A stretch of 64,000 nt of DNA from Denitrificimonas halotolerans (GTDB lineage Bacteria; Pseudomonadota; Gammaproteobacteria; Pseudomonadales; Pseudomonadaceae), in the NCBI RefSeq assembly GCF_034259425.1, contig NZ_JAXIVU010000003.1:151016-215015 (forward strand), in the 5' to 3' direction. Numbering within the stretch: the stretch's first letter is position 1; every line of letters starts with the position of its first letter. Shown here one piece after another: positions 42,502 to 52,356 of this stretch. The position numbers and the translations under genes are program-made. A model generated the notes under the pieces. That model was not told where the DNA came from, did no database searches, and worked only from the letters and a program-made list of their open reading frames with translations.

Positions 42502-45375
42502 ATGATGCTCAAAGCATTAAAACGCCTAGTCATTATTCTCACCAGTGTTTTAGCTGTTTACAGCTGGCTGGGCTTTTTGCTGATCCCCAGTGTGGCCCTA
42601 CACATTGCCAACCAGCAACTAGGGATCTACGCCACCCAACCAGCGCACTTGCATCGCCTTGAATTCAACCCTTTTCGCTTTGAATTAAAAGCCTGGGGTT
42701 TTCAGCTCGGCGAAGCTGAAGATCAACAACTCAGCTTGCAACACCTGTACGGCAAGCTTGCTTTAGACTTCGACAGCCTGCGCAATAAAAGCTTACGTAT
42801 TGAAGACATTTTACTGGTCAAGCCACATGGACAAGTGATCATTAACCCCAAAGGTGAGCTTAATCTAACCCAGCTGTTTAACCTACCCGACAACCCAGAG
42901 CCCAAAAAAGAGCCCGATAGCACACCTCTAACGCTACTGATTGACCGGATTCAATTGCAAGACGGACAGATCCGCTTCAATGACCAACGCCAACAGGACC
43001 CCGTCGACGTCACCTTAGCCGACCTGAATATCACCTTAAACAACTTTGACACAGGTCCCGACAACAACAGCGGCCTGCAACTCAGCGCTCAAGCCAGCGA
43101 CGGCGCACACCTGCAATGGCAAGGCGATGTCAGCATCAACCCTGTCTCCTCACAGGGCCAACTCAGTCTAACCGGCGCTCAACTCAAAAGTTGGTGGCCT
43201 TATGTGCGCGAACATTTCGATGCCCAGCTACAGGATGGCCAGCTCAACTTAAGCACTGATTACACTCTCGTATTGCAGCCCACCCTCCAATTTACCGCCA
43301 ACAACCTCAGTGCAGAACTCAAAGCGCTCGGTTTAAACCACAACAAACAGCCCCTTGCTCGTCTTGGCCAATTGAGCATCCAAGACGGTGCTTTTGATTT
43401 AGCAGCACAAAAAATAACCTTAGGCACAGTCACAAGCCGCAACCTTGAAGCTTGGGCCGATATTGATCAAAACGGTACCGTAAACTGGCTTAAACCGCTT
43501 CCTCAAAAAGCCGAACCCGACACACCTGAAGCTAGCAACTCAGCATGGCACATCATCGTTAAGCAGGCTGATCTCAAACAGCATACTTTTCACTTAGCCG
43601 ACAACAGCCGTGCACAACCTGTGGCTTTAGAAGTGGCAGACTTCAATCTGCGCATTAAAGATTTTGACAGCCTTGCCGAGCAACCCTTCAGTGCAGAGTT
43701 GAACACCGGCATTGGCCAAGAAGGCAAAATCAGTAGCCAAGCCAAAGTACGCCTACAACCGCTCAATGTTGAAATGACAGTTAACAGCAGTAATCTCGAT
43801 CTACGCCCAGCACAAAGTTGGATCAGTCCTTACGCACATGTTGAATTGCGCAGCGGTTTGTTAAATAGCGCACTTAACTTGCATATCAGCGATCCTGAGC
43901 ATTTAAAACTGAACGTCAGCGGACAAGCGTCCATCACGCAACTCCACGTCACTGACACCTTCGGCCAACGTGACCTAGCCAAATGGCACAGCGTAGACGT
44001 CAACGGCATCAGCTACAGTCTACAAGAGCAAAAACTTAACATTGATCAAGTGGTTCTCGATCAGCCTTATGTGCGCTTTATCATTAACGACGACTTAAGC
44101 ACCAACATCAGCCAGCTGATGATTGAACAACCACAATCCGCAAGCGCCGAACCCACCCCAACTGACGGCCCTGAATTCGCCATGCGCATTGGCGGCATAG
44201 AAGTGCAAGACGGTTCCGCCAACTTTGCCGACTACAGCCTCACCCCCAACTTTGCGACAGCCATTCAAAAGCTCAACGGCCACATTGGCACCTTAAACAA
44301 TCAGACCAACGCCGTCGCTGAAGTGGACATCCAAGGCAGCATCGACCGTTATGCTCCCGTCAGCATCACCGGCAGCCTTAAACCTTTCGACCCACTTAAA
44401 AAGTTGGACATTGCCACCTCGTTTAAGCACGTCGAGCTCACCACGCTCACCCCCTACTCCGGTAAGTTTGCCGGCTACCGCATTCAAAAAGGTCGCTTAA
44501 ATTTAGACCTGCACTATAAAATCACCGATGGCAAACTGGACGCGACCAACCAGCTATTATTGGAAGAACTGCAATTGGGTGAACGGGTTGATAGCCCCGA
44601 TGCGGTCGACCTACCCATTCGCTTAGCCATCGCTCTACTCAAAGACCGAAAAGGCCAGATCGCCATTGACCTACCGGTACAAGGTGACCTGAACAATCCC
44701 GAGTTCAGCGTCGCGCCCATTATCTGGCAAACCCTACGCAACCTCATTACTCGCGCTGCCGCAGCCCCCTTTAATTTCATTGCGGGATTGGTCGACGGCA
44801 AAAGCGATGAGCTCAACGAGGTGGCTTTTCCTCCTGGCCAAGCCACCATCACCGCTAGCGCTGCGAAAAGCTTAAACGCACTGGCCGCCGCCTTAAAAGA
44901 TCGGCCAGAATTACGCCTCGAAGTCGAAGGCGGCAGCCTAGCGCAGTTAGACGGCCCCGTACTGGCAGAAGCACGCCTCACAGCGGCCTACCAAGACGTG
45001 TGGTACAGCATGCTGCAACGGCGTGGCAGTAAAATTGAAGAACGGCAAGAAGACCTACAAGTCCCTGAAAAAGAACAAGCTGCATTGCTCGAAGGAATCT
45101 ACCGCGCGGTCATTCAACATCAACCCCCAAGCGATTGGGATCAGCTGAAAAAAGATGAACGCAGCGAGAAAATGCGCACCGCGGTACTTAAAGCTTATGC
45201 ACAAGACGACACAGCCTTACGCCTACTGGCACAAAAACGCGCCAATAGCATTAAAGAGTACCTGATTGAAAACAGCGGCCTCGAAGCCCAACGGGTGTAC
45301 TTGATTGATGTCAGCCTAGGTACAGCTACACAAAAGAATGAAGTCATCAGCAAGCTGCATTTAGGCGCGATGTAG
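42502..45375 (+). CDS. Large DUF748 (AsmA-like) envelope protein
   Basis: 957 residues. One N-terminal membrane helix (about 11-32) anchors it in the inner membrane, with a long periplasmic region of beta-rich repeats like those of AsmA/TamB lipid-transport proteins (repeats of the type LSIQDGAFDLA). A C-terminal OmpA-like element carries FPPGQATITASAAKSLNALA near 776. It may bridge membranes for lipid transport, by family analogy only. Monocistronic. Confidence 0.85.
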   Translation: MMLKALKRLVIILTSVLAVYSWLGFLLIPSVALHIANQQLGIYATQPAHLHRLEFNPFRFELKAWGFQLGEAEDQQLSLQHLYGKLALDFDSLRNKSLRIEDILLVKPHGQVIINPKGELNLTQLFNLPDNPEPKKEPDSTPLTLLIDRIQLQDGQIRFNDQRQQDPVDVTLADLNITLNNFDTGPDNNSGLQLSAQASDGAHLQWQGDVSINPVSSQGQLSLTGAQLKSWWPYVREHFDAQLQDGQLNLSTDYTLVLQPTLQFTANNLSAELKALGLNHNKQPLARLGQLSIQDGAFDLAAQKITLGTVTSRNLEAWADIDQNGTVNWLKPLPQKAEPDTPEASNSAWHIIVKQADLKQHTFHLADNSRAQPVALEVADFNLRIKDFDSLAEQPFSAELNTGIGQEGKISSQAKVRLQPLNVEMTVNSSNLDLRPAQSWISPYAHVELRSGLLNSALNLHISDPEHLKLNVSGQASITQLHVTDTFGQRDLAKWHSVDVNGISYSLQEQKLNIDQVVLDQPYVRFIINDDLSTNISQLMIEQPQSASAEPTPTDGPEFAMRIGGIEVQDGSANFADYSLTPNFATAIQKLNGHIGTLNNQTNAVAEVDIQGSIDRYAPVSITGSLKPFDPLKKLDIATSFKHVELTTLTPYSGKFAGYRIQKGRLNLDLHYKITDGKLDATNQLLLEELQLGERVDSPDAVDLPIRLAIALLKDRKGQIAIDLPVQGDLNNPEFSVAPIIWQTLRNLITRAAAAPFNFIAGLVDGKSDELNEVAFPPGQATITASAAKSLNALAAALKDRPELRLEVEGGSLAQLDGPVLAEARLTAAYQDVWYSMLQRRGSKIEERQEDLQVPEKEQAALLEGIYRAVIQHQPPSDWDQLKKDERSEKMRTAVLKAYAQDDTALRLLAQKRANSIKEYLIENSGLEAQRVYLIDVSLGTATQKNEVISKLHLGAM

Positions 45376-45413
45376 TGTATCGATTAACGCTAAAACACAA
45401 TACCCAACACTCT

Positions 45414-45434
45414 GTCGGCCTTTAAAAGGCCGAC
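45414..45434 (+). terminator. Terminator after the DUF748 gene
   Basis: Perfect palindrome GTCGGCCTTTAAAAGGCCGAC, about 40 bases after the stop. No T-run follows. Confidence 0.55.
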
Positions 45435-45563
45435 CCGTAAGCTCATTAGGCCTACAGCTAGCCTTATAAGCTGAGTGTAATCCATTTACGAAAAATATAG
45501 GTTTAAAAGATGCACGTGAAACTTTGCAAGGATAAAACTAAAAACTTTCACTGCTGATACTCA

Positions 45564-45923
45564 TTAACGTTCAGCCTTACTATGATGATAATAGAGGTAA
45601 AGCAAACCAATAGGCGCTATAAATACAGCCATTGCAAAGCACATCAACATTGTAATGACTTTAGTAACAAGCATAAAAATAGCATTAACAAAAAAAACAT
45701 TACCACCCATGATATAATCCACAATACTCTCGTAAACAAACCGAGAATAAGGATAAAGCAACGTACTGATCAAAATAAAAAACCATATACCTATCGCCTG
45801 CGACTGTTCAGCCAAGGTAAGCATATAAATATTCAAAGCTGCAATAACCAGTCCAAATAAAAAATTACGAATATAGTATTGTACCGATAGACCACCAAAG
45901 GTTTTACGAATAACAGGATGCAT
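45564..45923 (-). CDS. Small membrane protein of unknown function
   Basis: 119 residues, start supported by AGAGGG. Three hydrophobic segments at about 20-40, 45-60 and 78-112 (the last possibly two helices), with a basic C-terminus (YHHSKAER). The size recalls MreD-like proteins, but I see no supporting motif. Preceded and followed by AT-rich non-coding DNA. Function unknown. Confidence 0.6.
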   Translation of the reverse strand: MHPVIRKTFGGLSVQYYIRNFLFGLVIAALNIYMLTLAEQSQAIGIWFFILISTLLYPYSRFVYESIVDYIMGGNVFFVNAIFMLVTKVITMLMCFAMAVFIAPIGLLYLYYHHSKAER

Positions 45924-46679
45924 GTATACCCTCTACTTATATACTCTATAACTAATTGAATAGTCATTTATAAAATGCTGAAATGGTCAGCGTTATGACG
46001 GTTTTGTTAAAACACGCTAGCAAACTTTAAACTCAAATTGATTTAACTCTATTTCGAAAAAGAGCTCAGAGCCTCAAGCTTGGCTGAGAGCCGTTCTTTC
46101 AGATAACTTGACCCTGCATACCTCAATTTGCACTGATCACAGGACTGGCTATACCACTCTATTCAAAACATCAATGCAGTATAAAATTTGTTGCAGCTTA
46201 ATTTAACCTCGAAACTTTACTATAAAATAATTAATCAAACCCCCATACCAAAGTCGAATAACAACGTCTAAATCTCATATGTGGTCGGCGTCATCCGTCT
46301 TTCTTATTAATTATTAGTTATTAGTTTCCAGTAATGCGGATTATTTCTCTTTTAGTGTCAAAGCAACTTTTTATACCCTGTAACACCGCACATATATCAT
46401 CGACCTATTTAAGTAATTGTCACAGATTAAATATAGCAATACTGTTGACCATCTAATTCATGAGGTTCTTGCTTATAACTCAATCATGAACGAATTAGAT
46501 CTGTTTACTACAGTGTGATTGCTATTACGCTTAAGGAATACCTTTTGGAATACCTAGTGGAATACCAAAAGCAGTGGATTGGAAAAGACACCTATGAACA
46601 CCTATAGCGTGCAAACCCTTGATATTGCTGAATTGCAGGCACAAAAAAAGGCGTCTTAAACAAGACGCCTTTTTATATT
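45924..46679. other. AT-rich intergenic region with a long imperfect inverted repeat
   Basis: About 750 bases with no supported gene. At 46434-46524 it holds a long imperfect inverted repeat: outer arms TAGCAAT/ATTGCTA, inner arms ATCTAATTC/GAATTAGAT. A short frame at 46592-46657 (MNTYSVQTLDIAELQAQ...) runs into the tmRNA terminator and has no ribosome site; it may be a leftover of an integrase-type gene at the tmRNA 3' end, which I cannot show. Confidence 0.45.
46643..46674 (-). terminator. Terminator of the tmRNA gene
   Basis: AAAAAGGCGTCTT / AAGACGCCTTTTT with a 4-base loop and T-runs on both sides. It lies six bases beyond the tmRNA 3' CCA. Confidence 0.92.
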
Positions 46680-47069
46680 TGGTGGAGCCGGGGGGATTTG
46701 AACCCCCGTCCGCCAGTACTCCGCTGTCGGTACTACATGCTTAGCCGTGTCTATTAAGTTAACCCGCAGCCGCCCGATCGGCAGGGTGCATTGGGCGAGT
46801 TGTGTAAGTTTTAGCCGCGTCGTCCACAACATACTAAGCGGCGATTCTGTTCTATCTGACAGTCAGTTTGAGTTTACAGACATCCTCTAGTGACTGCTGG
46901 CGCCGAAGCGACCAGAGGAGCGGCTCGGCTGCTTACGCAGCTAGAGCTGTTGCTCCGTAGTTTTCGTCATTGGCAACTATAAAAGTTGCAACAGTGGATT
47001 TACGAGTTCTGTTACCAACTCGGCATGCACCTAAAGTTTCGCAACCAGCGTCGAATCCTAATCGGCCCC
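46680..47069 (-). ncRNA. ssrA: Transfer-messenger RNA
   Basis: Rescues stalled ribosomes and tags the peptide for degradation. The reverse strand starts GGGGCCGATTAGGATTCGAC at 47069 and ends CGGCTCCACCA at 46680; the acceptor arms pair over seven bases. The tag frame at 46974-46933 reads ANDENYGATALAA followed by TAA. Single-piece form, as in other gammaproteobacteria. Confidence 0.97.
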
Positions 47070-47302
47070 AAAGCTGTTCACTTACAAGGTGACAGAACAA
47101 GCATCATACGTTAAACAGCGCCTTTTGTCTAATATTTATACAAATCAGTAAAATATCAAAGCGCCCTCCCTGCTTGCTTACCTACATAGATGGGATCGAT
47201 CTGTACTTTTTCAAGGGCTCATGCAAAAAGTCTGAATGCTTTGCATCTTGCTGAATTACAAATCAAAGCAGCCCGTCAAATAATGCTTAACGCGCATCCT
47301 AC

Positions 47303-50300
47303 TTAAATCAAATTAAAAGTGATTTTACTAGCAGCGTCTACCAAAGGCGTTTGCAGCAACTGATGCTCAGAAAAATCAGATGGCTGTTGCTGTATAAAAC
47401 TCTCAAAGCTATCAAAATGCTGCATACCTGTATTTTGCAGGTCTGAGGATAAGCCCCCTTGCGCCCAGTCGACTCGATTACCCACCACAAACAAGTGGTG
47501 CTTAGCCCGCGTAACCGCCACATTCAGTAAATTAGGTTTACCATTCACCCAACTAATGCCACCCGTATTTTTACGCGCTTTAGAGGCTGCAGTACAGAAA
47601 ATAACTGTTGATGCCTCTTTACCTTGAAAGGTATGAACAGTACCAATATTTTCCTTGAAAAACTGATCAGGCTTAGCTGTATGGGCCTTGTCTTTTCCCA
47701 ATGCCTGCTGCATCCAAGCGTGATTATTAGCGTTTTGTAATAGTTTTTTACAGCAGGTTTGTAACTCAACTCTCATCTTAGAAAAAGGTGTAATGATATA
47801 AACACCACCGGCTACCATTTGAGGGTGCTGAACAACTAAAAACTCAACCACTTTTAAGGCTGTAACAGCTTCTGCAGTATTTGCATAGCCCGGGCGTGCA
47901 ATTGCATCAGGCTGTTCTTCAACATGAATCCAACCGCTTGGAATCGCTGGCCAACTAAATGGCTGACTGGCCATAACCATTTTATTGTCATAAGCAATTT
48001 TATTAGCAATTGAAAACATAGGTTCTGTACAGCGCCTATGTACCAATAATGGTATACCCACTTTACGCTCACCAATTTTAGCCATAAAACGCCCAGCATG
48101 ATCCGCTAAGCTTTGAGCCGAACTGGTACTCACCAAATAACGGTCACCCCACCTTGACACACCATCTTTTGACGATACATCAATAAAATCATGAGCAATT
48201 GCTCGGTCCACTGAAGATGGCAGCGCGACTACAGGCTCAAGCTGGATAGGATCGCCGACTAAAATAGCTTGTCGACAGCGCTGCAATAATCCTACGATAT
48301 GATAGTTAACAGCTTGCCCTGCCTCATCGATCATTACCAAACCAAACCCGCTGGTTTTCTGCATCAATCTAAACTGGCTTTCCACCGATGAGAGCGACGT
48401 ACTCACAACAGGAAAAAATAAAAATAAAAGTGCCCACAACTGCTGATGCTCGGGTAAAACTTCTGTCGTTTCTAAACGCCCATCAATCAACTGATTTAAT
48501 TGTTCCCAATGCTTAGAAAACTGCGCCCCACTGCTTTCTAAAAGGGCCTCATTGAACCTTAAAGCACTAGCAAACAACTCACTGCGCTGCCTATTTAACT
48601 TCTCACTACTAAAAGGAGCGCTCATTTGTAGTCGCTGTTCTGCCGCCTCAAGAGACTCATCAGTTTTCGGCATGTAAGCCGCAGCAGAAGTTAAATGTTG
48701 CTCCTCATCCAACTCCCAATAAGCTGCAGACTGAGCATTGCTCGATGAAAACATGGCATAACGCTGAACAAAGTCATCTTTGGCCGCTTGCAACTTTTTC
48801 TTAATGTGCGCCTGATACAGCTTCTTACCAAACCACTGACGCTTAAAGGCCTCGAACGCTTTTAGTGAGTAATCCCACTGCTCTTCCTTAAACTCATCCC
48901 AACGAGCAGCCAGCGCATCAACCGTAAGCTCACCAGAGTCAATCATCAGCAAAGCATCGGTGAACTCTGAGAAGAAGCCCTCATAGCTTTGATATGCCTG
49001 ACACAACTTAATATCAGCAACCAGCGCTGGAATTTGGCCTTGCTTATCCCACTGCTGAACAAATTCTGCAATGGTTTTCTGCCCATTTTCCTGACCGCCA
49101 CTTAAAAGAGCTCTATAAAAAAGATTGAGATTATAAATATCATTAATGTATTTAATATGCTCGCTCACTTTTTTCAGCGTTGCTTTAAACACATTACGGT
49201 TTGTTGAATTACCCAGAATGGCACAAAACAACCCCCAATCGCTGCTCGGTGCCAACGCACGAAAATGAGTAACAGCGTCAGCAAATGCTTCATCCAGTTG
49301 GCTCAACGCAGGCAGTTCTCTAGAAATGTTTTCAACTGCTTTATTATTACTCGACGCCACCAACATGCTGTGTTGCATAATCACTTCAAGATTTGAACTG
49401 TCATTAAACCATTCAGTATCCTCACACACCCGACTTAAAGCATAGCTGCGCGCTACAAAACGATCGGCAATAATATCTTTTAACAGGGTCGTTTTACCCG
49501 TACCTGGAGGACCATTTACAGCAACAATCGGATTTTGCTCAGCAGCACGCGCCACATTCACAGCAAACGCCTGCAGCAAACTCAAACCATACTTGGGGTT
49601 TTCAGGCCAACGTCCGTGCAGTAATGCGTTGGTATGCTGTAGAAAAAACGCCCCTTGATTCACCGCATCGCCAATTTCAACCTGCTCTACTTGGCCTAAC
49701 ACATATTCTTTCAGTGGGGCGGATAAGCCTTGCAGTCCATCTCGCTCGATGCGACTTATCACATGCTCAAGATCTTTCACAAAGAAAGGGCCGAGCTGTT
49801 TGCTTTCGTTTTCATCGGGGTAATAACAGAACCGCCAACGAAAAGTCACAGAACCATTGGAGAGCTGTCGAGGCTTATCTTGTTCTGCCAAGTATCCACT
49901 TTCAATCGGCTGACAATGCTGCAGCATATAACGACGCGCATCAGCATCAGGCCAAAACTCTTCTGCAAGTTCGCGATTAATCTCAATAATACGGCTTTGT
50001 AACTCTTCCGTGCTGAGCGGCACGCCCTCATCACCACCCAGATGATCCTGCAGCTTCGTTTCAATACTGACGACCCGTGCTTCAACCCACTGCGCAAGGC
50101 TCATATGTTCAGGCACGGAGCTACGGCAGCGCCGATACAAGGTACGCATTGTTGCTAAGTTTAGAATGAGGTCTTCATTATTGTCAGAGCGCAGCCAAGA
50201 CAAAGTTTTCTTCTCATCATCCCATTGCGGGATCATGGCTTGCGCAACAAGGTAGGTACGCGGCACAACATAGTTGGGATGTTTTTCATCTTCTCGAGTG

Positions 50301-50671
50301 AGGTACCCCGCTCGATGACACTGAAACATCAGCAATAAGCGACTTTTATCGCTGATTTTTAATTTTTTTGTCGTTATTTTTTCAATCGCTGCATCACCCC
50401 AGACCTTATTAAAATCGTCTGCGGGTTGGCTGATAATCTTCTTTTTTACATCTAAAGGGCATTCAGGTAAATCAAATAACTCAGTATCCAGCCAATAATT
50501 TAAAACTCGTTTACAGCGCTCAGTGTATACATAACTGCTCTCAGCTGAAGGCTTAGTGGCAGATGATGCAGACACGCCTCTTACTGCTGAGCTGAGGGAA
50601 GAGTTCATAGCCTTTAGTGCTGCTTGACGATTAAATAACCTCGTCAAAATAGACTTGAATACCCCTCTCAT
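47303..50671 (-). CDS. Large SF1 (UPF1-like) helicase of unknown role
   Basis: 1122 residues. Residues 1-380 match nothing I recognise. Walker A GPPGTGKT is at 387-394. A helical insert of almost 380 residues follows, then motif II MIDEAGQA at 780-787, VGDPIQLEP at 805-813, HRRC near 878, VHTFQGKE near 1012-1019 and motif VI NVAVTRAKHHL near 1050-1060. All core motifs look intact. No nuclease, methylase or toxin domain was seen. It stands alone next to tmRNA, a common integration site, and before the polysaccharide locus, so it could be a mobile or defence gene; this is inference only. Confidence 0.85.
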   Translation of the reverse strand: MRGVFKSILTRLFNRQAALKAMNSSLSSAVRGVSASSATKPSAESSYVYTERCKRVLNYWLDTELFDLPECPLDVKKKIISQPADDFNKVWGDAAIEKITTKKLKISDKSRLLLMFQCHRAGYLTREDEKHPNYVVPRTYLVAQAMIPQWDDEKKTLSWLRSDNNEDLILNLATMRTLYRRCRSSVPEHMSLAQWVEARVVSIETKLQDHLGGDEGVPLSTEELQSRIIEINRELAEEFWPDADARRYMLQHCQPIESGYLAEQDKPRQLSNGSVTFRWRFCYYPDENESKQLGPFFVKDLEHVISRIERDGLQGLSAPLKEYVLGQVEQVEIGDAVNQGAFFLQHTNALLHGRWPENPKYGLSLLQAFAVNVARAAEQNPIVAVNGPPGTGKTTLLKDIIADRFVARSYALSRVCEDTEWFNDSSNLEVIMQHSMLVASSNNKAVENISRELPALSQLDEAFADAVTHFRALAPSSDWGLFCAILGNSTNRNVFKATLKKVSEHIKYINDIYNLNLFYRALLSGGQENGQKTIAEFVQQWDKQGQIPALVADIKLCQAYQSYEGFFSEFTDALLMIDSGELTVDALAARWDEFKEEQWDYSLKAFEAFKRQWFGKKLYQAHIKKKLQAAKDDFVQRYAMFSSSNAQSAAYWELDEEQHLTSAAAYMPKTDESLEAAEQRLQMSAPFSSEKLNRQRSELFASALRFNEALLESSGAQFSKHWEQLNQLIDGRLETTEVLPEHQQLWALLFLFFPVVSTSLSSVESQFRLMQKTSGFGLVMIDEAGQAVNYHIVGLLQRCRQAILVGDPIQLEPVVALPSSVDRAIAHDFIDVSSKDGVSRWGDRYLVSTSSAQSLADHAGRFMAKIGERKVGIPLLVHRRCTEPMFSIANKIAYDNKMVMASQPFSWPAIPSGWIHVEEQPDAIARPGYANTAEAVTALKVVEFLVVQHPQMVAGGVYIITPFSKMRVELQTCCKKLLQNANNHAWMQQALGKDKAHTAKPDQFFKENIGTVHTFQGKEASTVIFCTAASKARKNTGGISWVNGKPNLLNVAVTRAKHHLFVVGNRVDWAQGGLSSDLQNTGMQHFDSFESFIQQQPSDFSEHQLLQTPLVDAASKITFNLI

Positions 50672-50764
50672 ACCACCCGCTCCCTTTTACTCACAACACG
50701 AAAATCCGGTGTACCGGCCTGAGTCACAACCACTCAACTATGAAAACAACAATATGCGCCCTAG

Positions 50765-52081
50765 CTAACGCGCCCCAAACCCAGTCAAAATCGTTTTAAT
50801 GGTTTTCACTACAATCAAAATATCCAGCCACAAGGAGAAATGCTTGATGTAGTAGAAGTCATGTTCAATCTTAACTTGAGTATCATCGGCATCGGCAGCA
50901 TAACCATGTACCACTTGCGCCCAACCGGTAATGCCTGGCCGAACCACGTGGCGATAAGAATAAAACGGAATCTCTTTTTCAAACTGATTCACAAAGGCAC
51001 GCTGCTCTGGCCGCGGGCCAATTAAGCTCATGTCCCCTTTGAGCACATTAATAAACTGTGGAATCTCATCAAGGCGGGTTTTACGAATAAAATGACCAAC
51101 TCGAGTGATGCGCATATCATTCGCTTGGGCAAACTGAGCCCCATCTTTTTCCGAGTCTTTACACATACTGCGCAGCTTGTAGACTTTAAAATCCTTATTT
51201 CTCAGGCCAACACGCTCTTGAATAAAAAACATAGGCCCATCACTTTCAAGCTTAATCACAATCCCTGTTAGCAGCATGATGGGTACCCACACCGGTGCAG
51301 CCAGTAGCACCAACAGCACTTCAAAAAAACGCTTAAAACCAGAATACATGCCTGATGGCAAAAGAGAGCCAAATATGTTTTCAGACAAATGATCTATCTT
51401 CACTCGGCCTGTCATTGACTCAATCAACTGTTGGGTATGGTAAACAGGGATACGCGCCAAGGTGCAGCTGGCCAGAAAACGCTCCCATTCAGCTGGCAGT
51501 TCTGTTGAGTGCAGGTCTGCCACAATGCCGTCATAACGACGCCCTTCTAAATCAGCTTTATTTAGAACCGTTACGATCGCATGAGGTGTGTCCTCTAACT
51601 CTAACGCGCGGCCATAAGGAACCAGCGCTAACTTAGGCTGTGCATAACGACGTCCTAAAAAGTAACCTAAAAAAGCCCAAACATAAGCCAGAATAAAAGC
51701 GTAACTCAGCACCTGGCGGGCGTAGTTCTCTTCACGTAAAAACAACAAAACAGATAATACAAACAACCACGACGTTAAGATCGTCGGAATAATAAAAGGC
51801 AAGGAACGCGTCCCTGGAAAGCGTTTAAATTTATGCAATATAAAAAATGAAATGGCATAAGCAATGCTGTTCGCGATGACTGTATTCAGTTCGGTTTCTG
51901 TCAGCGGCAGCTTTAACAACAACTCCCCCCAACGAATCCAATTGGGCAGCAAAACAACAACAGCAAACCCCAGAATAAACTGAAACAAACTACTGAAGAG
52001 GATGACTTCATACCAGCGCGAATGACGACGCTCTAAGTTAACCGACACATTAGTCTCCAAACTTTGGTTTGATAAGGCCAA
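50765..52081 (-). CDS. Polyprenyl-phosphate sugar-1-phosphate transferase (priming enzyme)
   Basis: Starts repeat-unit assembly by moving a sugar phosphate to undecaprenyl phosphate. 438 residues: four membrane helices in the N-terminal half (about 25-140), a variable middle domain, a fifth helix near 252-275, then the catalytic bacterial sugar transferase domain with FIQERVGLRNKDFKVYKLRSM, TRLDEIPQFINVLKGDMSLIGPRPE and RPGITGWAQV. The exact sugar is unknown. It is the likely downstream end of the polysaccharide gene cluster. Confidence 0.9.
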   Translation of the reverse strand: MALSNQSLETNVSVNLERRHSRWYEVILFSSLFQFILGFAVVVLLPNWIRWGELLLKLPLTETELNTVIANSIAYAISFFILHKFKRFPGTRSLPFIIPTILTSWLFVLSVLLFLREENYARQVLSYAFILAYVWAFLGYFLGRRYAQPKLALVPYGRALELEDTPHAIVTVLNKADLEGRRYDGIVADLHSTELPAEWERFLASCTLARIPVYHTQQLIESMTGRVKIDHLSENIFGSLLPSGMYSGFKRFFEVLLVLLAAPVWVPIMLLTGIVIKLESDGPMFFIQERVGLRNKDFKVYKLRSMCKDSEKDGAQFAQANDMRITRVGHFIRKTRLDEIPQFINVLKGDMSLIGPRPEQRAFVNQFEKEIPFYSYRHVVRPGITGWAQVVHGYAADADDTQVKIEHDFYYIKHFSLWLDILIVVKTIKTILTGFGAR

Positions 52082-52356
52082 AGCTGTCTAGAAATCGAAA
52101 GAACGGCCTATTCTATCCCTAGGCACCACTGCCGTATATATGCCTTAAGCCCTTTAGACTGCGAGCCCATATACAATTACAAAATCTTAACTCATAAAGC
52201 TTGCGCCTCGCCTGTCCCTACGTTACGCACTAAAAATACGCAATGGCCGGAAGTACCGAAGGTGACGACTGGAGCGAGATTAGTCATATCAAAATTGAGT
52301 GAATAAAAAGAGTTGAGCCAAAAGAAGATCGCAGTTCTTATCTCATATAAAAGATA

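Noticed and set aside
52200..52300. TTACGCACTAAAAATACGC, resembling an IS200/IS605-type left end
   Set aside because: The conserved outer part (CGCGATTTTG) is missing and the match is short; not enough to call a seventh relic.
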